NCBI GenBank assembly: GCA_007258455.2
Contig: VDFB02358134.1
Coordinates: 210,177,394 to 210,241,393, forward strand
DNA: 64,000 bases
Origin: Sequoia sempervirens
Lineage: Eukaryota > Streptophyta > Pinopsida > Cupressales > Cupressaceae
Reading direction: 5' to 3'
Under the pieces are notes generated by a model, which was not told where the DNA came from, did not search any database, and saw only the letters and a list, made by a program, of their open reading frames with translations. Positions 23,578 to 36,500 of the stretch are shown one piece after another. Each line of letters begins with the position of its first letter. The first letter of the stretch is position 1. The position numbers and the translations under genes are program-made.

Positions 23578-25381
23578 ATGGTCCAAACAAGATCTCAATA
23601 CAAGAAGAGTATGGAAGCCAACAAAGAAACACCCGCTTCAAGTGATCTTAGCCAAACCAACGCAGAAATGAATCCAGGAGAATCAAGCAACCCATTGACC
23701 CTCTCATCATCACAAAATCCCCAAGAGGAAAACCAAGGAGAGGATCCCACTATCGGAATGTATCATGAGGAAATGACAGAAATGCTCCAAAATCTAGATA
23801 ATCATCGAATCGTCAATGTCATGATGAGACTTAACCCTTCATTGTACATGCTTGAACTAGCTAAACAAGGGGCCAAGTTGCCTTTTGATTTTGATGTAAG
23901 AACTATAGTGGAGACATCTTTTCCATCAATCTCATCCACCATCCCCATCTCAACCACCATCCCCATCTCATCTACACCTCCATCCCAAAACATCACACAA
24001 AACATTCCGCAAATCAAAACTTGGATGCAAACACTACATTGTAACAAAACATCCCCCATAATCCATTACACAAAAATGTTCCACTCACTTTACATTATGA
24101 CCCATCATCAACATCTTTTCACGGAGCACCACAAACACCTCTTCTCACAACAATGCACCAAACAACCCATCCATCCAACCCATGACCCAAACCACAACCC
24201 AAAACACTTTCATCTCGCCCCCTGATCCCCAGAATGATGTGATGACACAGCTCAGGTTGCTCTCTCAACAAGTGCTCGACCTTCAATCAGGGCGAACAAC
24301 CAAAGCACCAAGCAACTTGTGTCCCTATCCATTTGATAGAAGCCTAGACATGAAACCATTCCCCAAGGGATTTGAAATCCCCAAATTTGAAAAATATCGA
24401 GGGATGGGAAACCTTGAAGATCACATTAGGGAATTCTAGGTTCATTGTATGGAAGTCACATATGATGATACGTATCTAATGTGGCTATTCCCTAGGAGCT
24501 TGGCAGGTCTTGCAATAGAATGGTTCTCTCACTTATCTCCAGGCATTAGAACATTCGAAGAAATTAGAGACGCATTCATTACCAATTACACATGTAACAT
24601 TACAATGGATTTTAGTCTCGAAGAATTATTGGCTCTCAAACAAGGAAAGAATGATTCTTTCACCTCATTCCTTCAATGATGGTGATCCGAGGCCAATTGG
24701 AGCAAGTGGACCATGCCAGAAGAACAAGTTTGCACAATCATAGCCAACCTCGAAAGCCGCCTATCATTTCACCTCTAGGTTCAGGGTATCACTACATATG
24801 AGCAATTGATCTCTAAGGCACTCAACATCGAAAGAGCCCTTGTGACCCAACTCGCTGAATCAACGTCATATCATGAGAAACAAAATAGTTTCCCACCATC
24901 AAATTACAATGATAAACCTCATACATGTGCAAGAAACAAGAACATCACTAATGATGGCATCGTTGATGCCAAGGTGGTCATTAGTGGTCCATGCCAAAAT
25001 ACACCCACACCGCAAATCCAAACATAACATCAAAACACCCATCACACAACATACCAACCCAACAATCCCACCATCAACAATCTCACTGACCAAAGGGGAC
25101 CGCCCCAATGCAAAACTTATCCAAAATACTAATACACTATTCTGGGGGAACCATTGGAGGATATAATGAAAAAGTTGATTGACGAAAAACTTATCAAACC
25201 TCCCACATTCGAGAACTACCAAGAACCTAATGTCAAACCTCCTTGGTACAATGAAAACCAATTTTGTGAATTTCACAAAATGAAAGGTCACACCACGAAT
25301 AACTGCATGAGACTCAAAAATATTATTCAAGACCTTATCGACAAGAGAATCATAGATGTGGAACAACCCATGGGAAATTAG
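23578..25381 (+). pseudogene. gag: gag of Tat copy B
   Basis: Gag forms the particle that packages element RNA. The chosen start is the Met at 23578 (MVQTRSQYKK). A Ser/Pro/Thr-rich N-terminal part is followed by a frameshift near 24180-24220. The retrotransposon gag core lies at about 24340-24850, with PKFEKYRGMGN, then MWLFPRSLAGLAIEWFSHL and a Leu-rich LEELLALKQGKNDSF segment. A CCHC-like knuckle of the Tat type, CEFHKMKGHTTNNC, is at about 25264-25305. Stops occur at 24437, 24677 and 24776, and there is a further break near 25025. Confidence 0.85.
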
Positions 25382-26821
25382 GATCTTAAAATCTACATGA
25401 ATCCGATGCCGAATCATGGTAACAAAGCTAATACAAATGATAAAGGGAAAGGCAGTGTAAATCATGTGTATGAAATAATCGTTGCCTCCTTCAGTGAAGA
25501 CTGCATGGTCATCAACATCAAGGGTGCCCATGCCAAATATTATGGAGTCACCACAAGAGGCGAAAAAGTCACCATTGCAAGATCATCCCAACCCAACATA
25601 GTCCCTTGATCTAGAGCCATTCTGCAAACCTACAATGTTGTAGAACAACTCAAAATAACACCAGCACACATCTCCATCATGGAGTTGTTAAAAATATCAT
25701 CTGCCCATAGAAAGATCTGTGAAGAAGCATTAGCCTCATCCACTATCCCCACATATCTCGATGTGGAGCAATGCCAAGCTATGGTCGGAAATATCATAAC
25801 ACCTAATCTCCTTATATTTTTTGACCAAGATTTCCCCGCCCATTAATCCCACAACCGCGCACTTCACTTGGAAGCCATTGTCAACAAGAGAAAAATCAAA
25901 AGGGTCCTGGTAGATGGGGGTGTAGGTCTGAATATCTATTCTCTCAACCTCATTAAATAGTTGAAAATAGCAGAAGATTCCATCGACAAAGGAAAGGGCA
26001 TCCCAATCAGAGCATATGATGATTAAGAAAGATTGTCTCAAGGAATGATTAAACTCCCTATTCAAGTAGGGCCAACACCCATGGAAACCACCTATCAGGT
26101 CTTGGACCTCGAATTACCATACAATATCCTCTTGGGTTGCCCATGGATCCATGCAATGAAAGTTGTAGCATCAACCTTCCACCAATGTGTGAAACTTACA
26201 CATAATGGACAAGAGGTCACCGTCCATAGAGATCCTGAGCCATTTTCATATTGCAAAAATCTTGAGGCCAACTATTACAAAATCCTCCAAGTGGCAAAGA
26301 ATGATGAAGGCCCATCCACATCATATATTGACCCCGCCACTCTCGTATCCACTTCTGCGACAAAGACACCCACCATTCCTGCCATCCCCACCATCTCCAA
26401 TATCAAGTTCATCATCCAAGAAGATGGTTATGGAAGCTACAAACTCCCTAACAATGCTTTTGTGATAGGAGAGTTACCACAATCTCCTGGATCACGGGGA
26501 TGCCCACAAGAAAATCAACCTTCCACATCACACACCTATCTTCAAAATTATTCTAAATTCAAAAGATGGGGAGACCTTGGCCATGAGGTAATTGAAGTAG
26601 ATCCATCAAACATTTTGTATCAAGATGAAAGACCGGCATGTACTTTACCAATGGATGAAAGAAGCAAGGGCCTACACATGATGCTTGTAATGGGCTATGA
26701 CCGAAATCAAAGACTGGGACAAAATGACAATGGGCTCATAATACCTATCATGCCTGAGATGCGACCCATAACAAATCTTGGTCTTGGATGTGCTACTCCA
26801 AGAATAACCATACGAGGCTGA
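25382..26821 (+). pseudogene. protease region with G-patch-like segment, Tat copy B
   Basis: An aspartic protease normally cuts the Gag-Pol polyprotein. The catalytic motif reads VLVDGGVGLN at about 25900-25930, and the flap-side motif LLGCPWIHAMKVVAS at about 26130-26175, typical of Tat protease. A degenerate G-patch-like stretch lies near 26680-26800 (LVMGYDRNQRLGQ, later LGLG), a combination known in some retroviral and gypsy proteases. There are several stops before 26033, then a clean 262-codon frame to 26821. Confidence 0.7.
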
Positions 26822-28400
26822 AGTCCTCCGGATGGAACAGTTAACGTCTCTCCTCAGCCATTACTAGTACAACTACACTCATCAATAGTCACAGGTAGAG
26901 ATGCACATAATTTTATAACTGAGCCCTACATTAGTAGCGATGATGAAGATACCTTATCCAACCTACCTAGGTTATTCAAAGATACCACCCTGTGTATGAT
27001 TAGTACCATATCCTTTGAACCAGCTAGTCAAAATCATGACATCCACTTAGTCTACCCCCAACTGATCGACTATGACCAACAAGGACCACCAGTTCTCGAT
27101 ACATTTGAAAATGATGAGGTGCTCTCAGAATTCATAGGATTGAGGGATAACATTCCAGATGGAGATCACAAGGCAGGATTTATAATAGATTTGGACACAC
27201 ATGCCTATTATGGAGAAATGATTGAATCCTTCAGTCACAAAAGTGAAAAACTAAGAATCATATCCAAGTCCTTGAGTGAAAACCGCACTGTGGCACTCTC
27301 TGACAAGAAAATAGTAAAAAGAAAGGATGCATCCAATGGTGAAAACCTCTTTGAGGCACCCAAGGATGAAGGATTCAATCTTCCTCTAAGAGCCATTCAT
27401 CAAGCGAAGTCAACAGTCTTAGCCGAAAAGTGTAATCCAGTCAACATAGGAACCGAGGAGGCTACACATATCACATTTTATGTGGAATCACTATTAACAG
27501 AAGAACAAGAACTCCTAGCAGCATTCCTAAAGGAAAGTTAAATAAATTTTTCATGGAGTTATGTTGATAGGTGAGGGCTTGATCCAGAGACGGTGGTTCA
27601 TCATTTGGTAGTGTATCCAGAAGCAAAGCCAATCAAACAAAAGCTTAGGAAAATGCATCCTAAAATAGCCTTATTGGTCAAAATGGAGCTCAAAAAGTTG
27701 CTAGATGCAGGATTCATCCGACTGATTGATTATCCAGAATGGGTATCGAACTTTGTACCTATTTCAAAACCTGATGGAGCTATCAAAATTTGTACAGATT
27801 TTAGAAATTTGAACAAAACATGTCCAAAGGATGATTTTTCACTTCCAAACATTGACATGATAGTAGACATGATAGCAGGACACGAGATGCTATCACTAAT
27901 GGATGGATTTTCAAGATATAACCAGATCATGATAGCAAAAGAGGATCAACACAAAACTGCTTTCACTTGTCCATGGGGGACCTACTGCTAGAACATGATG
28001 CCATTTTGCCTAAAGAACATAGGAGAAACCTATCAAAGGGCCATGACACTAATATTTCATGATATGATTCACAAAACAGTTGAAGACTATGTCGACGAAA
28101 TTTTAGCTAAATCAAGGAAAAGACAAGATCATATTGCAACCTTAAGTGCTAGCTTTGACAGATTGGAGGAATACAAAGTTAGACTAAATCCCAAGAAGTG
28201 TGTCTTCAGCGTACAATCAGGTAAATTGTTAGGATACATAGTCTCCATGAGGGGTATCGAGGTGGATCCAGCAAAGGTGAAGGCAATCCTCGATATGGAA
28301 GCACCAAAGACATTAAAACAACTAAGAGGTCTCCAAGGCAGACTTCAATCCATCCGACGGTTCATAGCACAACTGGTTCATAGCACAACTGGCAGACAAG
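26822..28400 (+). pseudogene. pol: reverse transcriptase, Tat copy B
   Basis: A linker (26996-27541) leads into RT from about 27590. Motifs in order are KPIKQKLRK, the palm entry CTDFRNLNKTCPKD, motif A LMDGFSRYNQI with its Asp, and the active-site box, which reads YVDEIL near 28088 instead of the expected YVDDIL, so one of the two catalytic Asp residues of that box is Glu. A stop at 27989 and a 16-bp tandem duplication at 28359-28390 (GGTTCATAGCACAACT twice) shift the frame at the end of RT. Confidence 0.88.
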
Positions 28401-28950
28401 AAAAACCCATATTCTCACCTACTCCACAAGGGGGTAGCGTACAAATGGGACACAAAATGCGAAGAGGCATTCAACAAGATCAAGGAATATCTACTGACAC
28501 CACCAGTTTTAATGCCACCCATCCCCAAGAAGCCATTGATCCTATATGTATCAACAACAACAACCCTTGGAGCTCTCCTAGCTCAGCATGATGAAAATGG
28601 AATGGAGAGGGCCATCTACTATATTAGCAGGACAATGGTGGGTCATGAGCTAAACTACTCATTCATCGAAAAAGCATGCCTTGCAGTAGTGTTTGCATCC
28701 CAAAAATTCAGACACTACATGTTGGCACACAAGATCAAGCTCATTGCTAAAATTGACCCCCTTAAATATCTCTTATCAAAGGCAATGTTAAATGGCAGAA
28801 TGGAAAAATGGGTTATGATATTGCCAAAGTATGACATTGAGTATGTTGAGTGGAAAGACATTAAAGGTCAAGTTATTGCAGACCAACTGGCAGAAGAACC
28901 CATATATTTTGAGAACCCTCTTTTCTCAGAATTTCTAGATGAGTCTATTT
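28401..28950 (+). pseudogene. RNase H (first), Tat copy B
   Basis: Follows RT and normally degrades the RNA of the RNA:DNA hybrid. Recognisable parts are LYVSTTTTLGALLAQ, AIYYISRTM, FIEKACLAVVFASQKFRHY, and the tether-like RMEKWVMILPKYDIEY with VIADQLAE at the end. The domain reads in one frame from 28512. Its start is frameshifted relative to RT by the 16-bp duplication. Confidence 0.82.
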
Positions 28951-29380
28951 TTAATCTCAACATTTCCAATCACTGGAAACTATACTTCGACGACTCATAT
29001 ACTCAACATGGATCAGGAGCTGGTGTCTTCTTCATCACCCCACAGGGGGACTGCATACCAAGATCATACAAACTAGTATTTCCTTGCACTAACAACATCA
29101 TAGAATACGAGGATTTGACTATAGGTCTCAAGATAGCAGTGCAATGGAATATCATAGCTCTCAAGGTCTACGGTGACTCACAGTTGATCATAAATCAAGT
29201 AAATAATGAATAGCAGACCAAGGATGATAAGCTAACTCCATACAAGAAATTTGTGGAGACTCTAAAGGAATCCTTCATTAACATAACATTCGAGCAAATT
29301 CCAAGAACCAACAACAGAGCAGCTGATTCCATGGCTACAATTGGGTCACTATTAGACATCCCCCATAACTTCCAAATATG
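28951..29380 (+). pseudogene. second, archaeal-type RNase H, Tat copy B
   Basis: A second RNase H between the first RNase H and integrase defines the Tat/Ogre branch. The order of acidic motifs is preserved: WKLYFDDSY (near 28975), GSGAGVFFITPQG, CTNNIIEYEDL with the Glu, KVYGDSQLIINQ with an Asp, and NRAADSMAT near the end. FDDS replaces the usual FDGS. A TAG at 29211 and further stops near 29380 break the frame. Confidence 0.85.
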
Positions 29381-30722
29381 AATTCTTGATTGAGCAGCTT
29401 CTCATCCCCAAATTCAAGGTACCAGAATCAGAATATGTGTGTGAAATCATTGGTCTTGGCGATCCTTGGTATCATGACATCTACACATATCTTCGCATAG
29501 GAGTCATACCTGTTGATCTCCCATCAAACCTTAAACAACCCTTTATCAAAAAGGCATCCAAATTTGTCATCCTAGGTGATACCTTATACCGTAGAAACAT
29601 AGAAGGTACCTTGTTGCACTGTTTAAATGTTGAGGAGGCATTAACCGCTGTAACCGAGGTTCATAACAGTATCTATGGCTCACACTCGAGTGGAATGACT
29701 ACCACCAAAAAACTACAGAGGATGGGGTATTATTGGCCTACAATGGAAAGAGAAGCACATGATCATGATAAAAGGTGTTTACAATGTTAGCAGCATGGAG
29801 ATCTCATCCATGCTCTAGCTCAAGAGCTTCACCCGATCATCACACCATGGCCCTTCTCACAGTGGGGACTTGATCTCATTGGGAAAATCACACCCACCTC
29901 ATCCAATGGCCATAAGTTCATCATAACTGCAACTGAGTACTTCACAAAGTGAGTGGAAGCCATACCATGATGTATATCACTGGAAAGTAGATCTCAAAAT
30001 TCATCTTGAACTATCTCATATGTCGCTACGGTGTCCCACAAGCCATTATCTCAGATAATGGGACACCATTCAAGAACCAGGAGGTTCTCAACTTGTACAA
30101 GAAATTCAAACTCCAACATCGCTTCTCCACCCTATATTATCCTCAAGGAAATGGCCAAGCAGAAGCCACAAACAAAACCATCCTCAAAATCCTTAAAAAA
30201 ATAGTCAGTGATGTAGGTTGTGACTAGCACTTGCAGCTTAATCCCACCCTTTGGGCTTATCTAACAAGCATCTACACACCCATTAGCGCCACCCCCTTCT
30301 CCTTGGTCTATGGATCAGAAGCCATCCTCCCCATTGAGATCGAGATCCCATCCCTTAGAATATCACTACAAAATCTCATCACTGATGAAGAATATCGGGT
30401 TTCAAGACTAAACAAGCTGGAGTTATTGGATGAGAGAAGGATTGATGCTTTGAATCACGTACAAGTCTATCAGAATAGACTTAAATGAAGCTACAACAAG
30501 AAGATCAAAAGCAAGACTTTCTAAGTCAGAGAATTGTTCTTAAAAGAAAATCAGAAGAATGTCCTGAATTCTAGTGGCAAAGGCAAGTTCGAACCCAATT
30601 GTTTAGGGCCTATCATTATTATAGTAAGCTATAAATCAGGAGCATATCAACTATCAACACCCAAAGAGGAACCTCTGCAGGAACCAATAAATAGCTCCCA
30701 TCTCAAAAAGTTTTATGCCTAA
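29381..30722 (+). pseudogene. integrase, Tat copy B
   Basis: The HHCC zinc finger is visible (VHNSIYGSHSSG, then CLQC at about 29777-29788). The core has WGLDLIGKI with its Asp near 29870, SDNGTPFK with the second Asp near 30055, and YPQGNGQAEATNK with the Glu near 30160. The C-terminal part has an LGPI motif (the GPY/F position) near 30607 and the family end HLKKFYA. Stops and shifts occur near 29789, 29950-30010, 30225 and 30487. Confidence 0.88.
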
Positions 30723-31937
30723 TTCTTCCAACGTATAAAACCAAAAATCTAAAAAATTCAGAAAAAGTCCTAAAAAATGGTTACTTCGACGAAAACCTGG
30801 CAAACAGGCATCTTGGTGACAACAAAAAAATCAAAAAATCAAAATCCAAAAAAAGAAAAGAAAAAGGATAAAAAAAGTTGTCCTCTAGTGAAAACCACTT
30901 TGGTGGCACTTTGGGCAAGTAACTTGGTGAAAACCTAGAAAACAGGCGCCTTGTATAAATAAGCACTTTCCATCCACCAAGATCTTTACGGATTATTCGA
31001 AATCATCCCTCCATTTCACTTCCATCATTCATTGCATTCATGTCTCCATCCATCACACATCCACTTGCATCTGCATCATAGCTTGATCTTGTGTTCATAT
31101 CATGATCCCTCCAAGTACTACTTGGCCCATTGTCAAGGTTAGTCTGTCCTACCTTTATCGAGGTAGTCTATTGCATCATGCTGAGGGCATGTTCTCATCA
31201 GATCGGATTCATGTATGGTCTTAAAGTCCTCAAAATAAAAAAATCCAAAAAATCAAAAAATAAAAAAAATCCAAAAACATTAGAAAATCCAAAAATCCAA
31301 AAACATCAGAAAATCCAAAATCCAAAAACATCATAAAATCAAAAAATCCAAAAACATCAAAAAATTAGACATCCAAAAATAGGTGAAAAAGTTATTCAAA
31401 AAGCCAAAATCAAAGTCGTCTTGTCAAACTACGTCATCTCTGAGCTTGAATGTAGGCAAGGTTGATCTTTGATCATCCCCCAAGACATTTAGGTCAGTCC
31501 TAAAGGAGTCCATCATAATAAACTGACATCTCATCATGTATATCTTCATTTGTAAATTGGTCAAGTCGTCAGTCAAACTACATGGTCTTTGCATGTATAA
31601 CGTAGGCAAGGCTCATCTGTCGATCAGCCCTCGAGACCCCTAGGATAGGTCTTTAGGTTAGTCTCTCAGTCAAAATCTCAAAAAATCCCAAAAATATTTG
31701 AAAACTTGAAAAAATCAAAACATTTGGGAAATCCCAAAAAATACAAAAAATAGCCTCAAAACATTGCAAAACATCAAAAACCTTCAAAAAATTGAAAAAT
31801 CCATTCACCTCATCTCGCATGCACCCGCAATAAACATCATCCATAATAAATTGATCATCATCATCAACCTTTGGTAAAATAGTTGGAAACAAGCCTAGCA
31901 GTCTAAAGGTAGAACTCAAAATGTCAAGTCTAAAGTC
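30723..31937 (+). repeat. 3' region of Tat copy B, part 1 (simple repeats)
   Basis: It contains the GGTGAAAACC repeats (30780-30960), then A/C-rich AAAATCC blocks at 31225-31395 and 31670-31800, matching copy A 629-1820. No coding region is supported. The inner element interrupts it at 31938. Confidence 0.75.
31933..31937 (+). repeat. target site duplication of the inner element, left
   Basis: AAGTC lies directly before TGTTATCAC and is repeated exactly at 45888-45892 after the other end. Copy A at about 1820 shows the related uninterrupted sequence. Confidence 0.93.
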
Positions 31938-32241
31938 TGTTATCACGGAATCTAGCAGTGCTCATTCCACGGATAACCCCCCTATGAAACTTGTTTGTTT
32001 CCTAGGATTCGTGAAGTTCAAGTACGCATAACGAAGTGATTTTCAAGCCACCTCGAAATTCATTCCAAAGTCTCGAATAGTCAATTCGAGCATCCCCCTA
32101 TGTTCGACTCGCGAAGACGTTCGAAACAAGCTCCTTCGCGAAGTCTCACTATTCATACTTAGCGAATTGCGAAAAATGCAGTTGCACTGAAAAGGTGCGC
32201 TCCTACTCTGAAGCCAAAATTTAGCTTAGTATGAAAAGTGC

Positions 32242-32266
32242 AGGGGCGCTAATTTTTAGCGCCCCT
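32242..32266 (+). repeat. perfect 11-bp palindromic hairpin in LTR
   Basis: Arms AGGGGCGCTAA and TTAGCGCCCCT with a 3-nt loop. It is the first of a family of similar hairpins in this LTR. Confidence 0.85.
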
Positions 32267-33184
32267 ACATAAAAGTGAACTTTCCAAAAAATGTAATAGC
32301 GCTAAAAAAGTGTGCTTTTACACTTTTTTCTCACACTTAAACTTTTTCTGGCCCTGGCGCATTTCTTCATGTTTTTCGCATTTTTTGTCAATCGTGCCAC
32401 TTTTCGTGCCTAAATTTATTGCTCGACTTGAGTTAGGTTTTTGAGTTACAATTTACTTAAAAGTGTTTTATTTTGCCATTTTTATTGTTTATGATCTTTT
32501 GTCTTCTTTCCTTCTTGCTGGGCGAGTTCTCTTCAAACTGCAATCACATTTTTGAGAAGTTCGAGTTTCTTCTCCAACAATCTTCACGTTTTCTCTTGGT
32601 AAGTCTTTTTCTTTACTTCCTCTCCTTTTTTGCCAATTCCTTTGTATATGTTTTAGGATTTACATATGCATTTTTATCCTTAGCTTTGTTTTCTTCATAC
32701 GTTTTTCATCCCCACACACATATTCTTCCTCTCTATTCGCGTTTTTTTTGTCTTGTCTATTCTTCCCTTGCTTTCTTTGCATGGAATTTTTGCGTGGCAT
32801 TCTCCTCTTGCCCTCACATTTTTCCATTTGCCCTTATGCAATGGAACTCTTGCATTTTGTTTTCCAATGCATTTCTCTTTTTTTTCACTCCAATGTTTTT
32901 TGTGCTAACATCTTTCCTTGTCGTCTTCTCTATAATGCTTTGGTGCGAACATTGAGAAATCTCTTGTTTTGAAAGAGGGTTTCTTTGGCTCTTATACACT
33001 TTTACAATGGTGATGAAACAAATTTCAATGGCAACTCCATACAGACAAACAATTTGCAAACCCCAAGCGTCGTTTTCATGCACCGTTACATTTGTTTTAC
33101 AAAATCATGTCTTAGATGCAGAAGCGCTAAAATTTAGTGCCATGACATGTTGAACATGATGAAATAAATTCTAACTTTGAGAGA

Positions 33185-33214
33185 TGCAGGAGTGCTATAA
33201 TTCAGCACACCTGC
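33185..33214 (+). repeat. hairpin in LTR (one mismatch)
   Basis: Arms TGCAGGAGTGCT and AGCACACCTGCA pair at 11 of 12 positions around a 6-nt loop. A counterpart exists in the 3' LTR at 40683-40711. Confidence 0.75.
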
Positions 33215-33238
33215 ATCAAAAAATGAAATCTCCAAAAA

Positions 33239-33269
33239 TGTAAGGGTGCTGAATTTTAGCACCCTTACA
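33239..33269 (+). repeat. perfect 12-bp hairpin in LTR
   Basis: Arms TGTAAGGGTGCT and AGCACCCTTACA flank the loop GAATTTT. The 3' LTR counterpart at 40736-40766 keeps the shape with one mismatch. Confidence 0.85.
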
Positions 33270-33510
33270 CTTTTTACAATCTTTTTCCAGATGAACTTCA
33301 TTTCTGTCCATTTCACTCCTGAACCTTGTTCCTTCCTTTTTGTGCATCGTTTTGCATGCCTTGTCATCTGCTCCATGCTTTTCCATCATCTTTGCTCGTT
33401 TTGTGCATCCCCATGCTACCTAACGACTAATGTTTGTTCTGACTCAACACCTTGTAGACTCATTTCAAAGATTTTCAAAGTCTGAGTTATCAAAGTTCTA
33501 GTTGTTTTTG

Positions 33511-36500
33511 ATGACTGCCAGTAAACCTCCATCTTCTTCGAAAACAAAAAGAAAAATGAAGTACAAATATCAAGGTGTCTATCCTCCGACCGTAGTGGTC
33601 TCTAAGGTGGAAGAGATAAAAGATACAGAGGTTGGCCATCAAGACTTGGTTGACTTTGCGAAGCAAACAGAGATGAAGCCTCTTCCTGACCCAATGAGAG
33701 CAATTGTACATAGTAACTTGCATTTGGTAGCTATGTTTCCTACAGCTGCACATAATACAAAGTTTGTTCTTCAGGTGGCATCTCACTACATCAGAGAAAG
33801 TAGAAGTGTGAGTGATTCTTCCGAGCATGAGATTCTGAGACTCGATCCTGATTTCTTTGACATTGTTTTTAAGGTTCCTCATGTGGAGAAATACATTGAT
33901 ATTTCTATACAAAAATCACAAGAGGTTTTTAAAGCTGATCCCAATAAAGCTAAAAACCTAATAAATACTCAATGGTTAAAGAAGCCTAGATCATCTATTT
34001 CCAGATGGCCAAAAGGAATCCTACGAAGTGATTTCAAAGATGACGTCAAAGATATGATCACATTTTTAAGCAGAGTGAAAGGCTTGCCAGAATCATCCAC
34101 TTTTCATGATTGGATGTATGAATACATAGGATCATAAGAAGACAGAAGGTGCATATTGATTGGGGCAAACAAATCACTATGAAATACATGAGCAGTTGAT
34201 CAATGCTCCTTCTACATTAAAATTCTACATAACTTCTTACCTAGTGTACGTGGTGGCTATAATGAGGCAATTCCCGGGTCTATCTACAAAAGGGAATTAG
34301 ATGATGGTACCTATGTATAGATTTTTCTATCAATTAGAACTGAAGGAAATCTTTCATCACTTTAGGCGGGTCAGAGATGCTTTCTTCGCACCTTTGCTTT
34401 TCAATTTTAATCCAGCTCTTGAAAGAAGGATGGTATCTGATGAGGCATATAATGTGGTAAGTAAATTTGGATGCCTATTCCTTCAATTCCCAATGATTAC
34501 TTACTTAAGAGTAGGGTGCTACACTGGTTGTCCCTACATGCTGCCACGTTATCCTTCGGATAAGTGGGTTCTCATGGAAACATGTAGACAGTTGATTTCA
34601 GTGCAAAAGGAACAAAGAAGCAACCACAAGCGTGGATTCAAGTTCCCACTGACCATTGGCCAATATACTATCCCAACTGCACAAAAGGCTAAGTCTGTTT
34701 ATGCTAAAATGCAGATCATGACAATCAAGACCTACAGGTATAGGTTTGATTTTGATTACCAAGATGTCAGAAAAATATTACAAAAAGATCATCATCACAA
34801 GTACCGTTTTGAAGACATCTGGGTTGATTGCAGAGATGAAGAAGCCATTCGTAAAATGGACTATTGCAGGTTGACTATTTAGCAGATCAAAGATCTTGAT
34901 ATTGCTGACCTACCAGAGGATTTTGCAGATCCTGGTGATATCATGAATGCTATCTATGATGAGCAAGGAATTGCTAAAAGTTCGTTTCCTGCAATTCAAT
35001 GGTCTAGGAAAGAAGTTACCAGCATGAGAGAGTGATTGAAGCCAATTCTAGCCAAAACTACAGAATGGTTACATAAGCGTGGTTATGAAATTCAAAGTTT
35101 TAGAACAGACTCTGAAGGAGAAGAATCTGAAGCAGAAGCTCGTCAACAGTAAGAACTCCACGTCAAAAATAAATCAATAGCTTTTCCCACTTCTTCACGA
35201 AGAGGTCCTAGGATTAAGTTTACTGTTGACAAGAAAGATACTCATTCCATCCTAGAGACAGAAACCACGGAATCCAATCCATCTCGCTCTAAAGGTAAAA
35301 AGTCTATTCCAGAAGAGGTAGATTCTGATGAAGAAGGAACTTCAAGTGATCAATCCGCTGAAGATGAAGATTCAACAGAAGCAGACTCTGATGCAAAAGA
35401 GGTTTCTAAAAGCGGGCAAGAGTGTGAAGAATATTTTGAAGAAGGATCTGTAGGATCTGAAGGTGATCTTGAAGGTGAACTAGGATTGGAGAGACAAGAG
35501 GGTGATCAACAGGAACCCGGGCATGATCAAGAAAGAACTACTTCTCCTCCTGAGAATGAAGTTGAGGAAATTCCTAGAACATCATCGCCTATGATTTCCA
35601 ATGTTCCTCATACCCCTCCAAATTCAAGAACTCCTCCACCTCTTGTTCCTTTGTCACCTATCCCTACCATATGCATTCCTGCAGCCGAGGTATCCACTAT
35701 TCCTACAGCATCAACCACGCTTGATACTCCCTCAGTGACAAGCATTCATACGGTTGATATACTATCAAGCCCTCCATCATCCATTCCTAGCCTGTCTTCA
35801 CCAACATATGATATCACTTCTGAAAATGAATTCAATTGTTTCATGGATGAGTCAATGCGTGATTAGCTCAATGTGCAAAGTACAGGAGCAATGATGATAG
35901 ACACTTCTCCTATTGTCACGATACCCATGGTAACTTCATATGTGACAATAAATTCAAAAGTAGCAATGGCAACTGATTTGACAGTGAATCCAGAAGCTCA
36001 CACCTCCTTCCTTTCCCCTTGACTAATATCTCAAGTGTCGAAGCAGAAGAAGCAAATGATCTCTGCGGAGGAGCTTGACCTCGAAGAGATAGTCCTTCCA
36101 AAGGCTAAAGGGAAGAAAAAGGAAAAAGTATACTCAAGGCTGAACGTTGATAAGTCTAGCCACAAGTATGTGGAAATTGGCATACCACCACATGAAGAAG
36201 GTGATGTCAATATGGAAGTCTAGCTTGGAAAGGTTACCAATGAAAGTGCAAAGGCCGATGCACAAGTGACAATTGATATCTTAGCTGGAAGACTGGATAA
36301 AGTAGAGCAAGCTCGCAATATGTACAAGCAGAGGGCAGAGCATTATGCCATTGTTGTAAAGAGGCTTGCCGGTTCTCCAAGTAATGCACAACCGCTGACA
36401 GTGGTAAGTATTGAATACGCAACTATCAAGAAAGTTGAGAAGTTCACCTCCAAAGACAGAATGTTGTATGATTTTGTTGAGACGATCATTGAACATGGAT

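Noticed and set aside
24899..25531. 210-codon minus-strand ORF over gag
   Set aside because: The plus strand encodes gag with its zinc knuckle here; the antisense frame has no recognisable domain.
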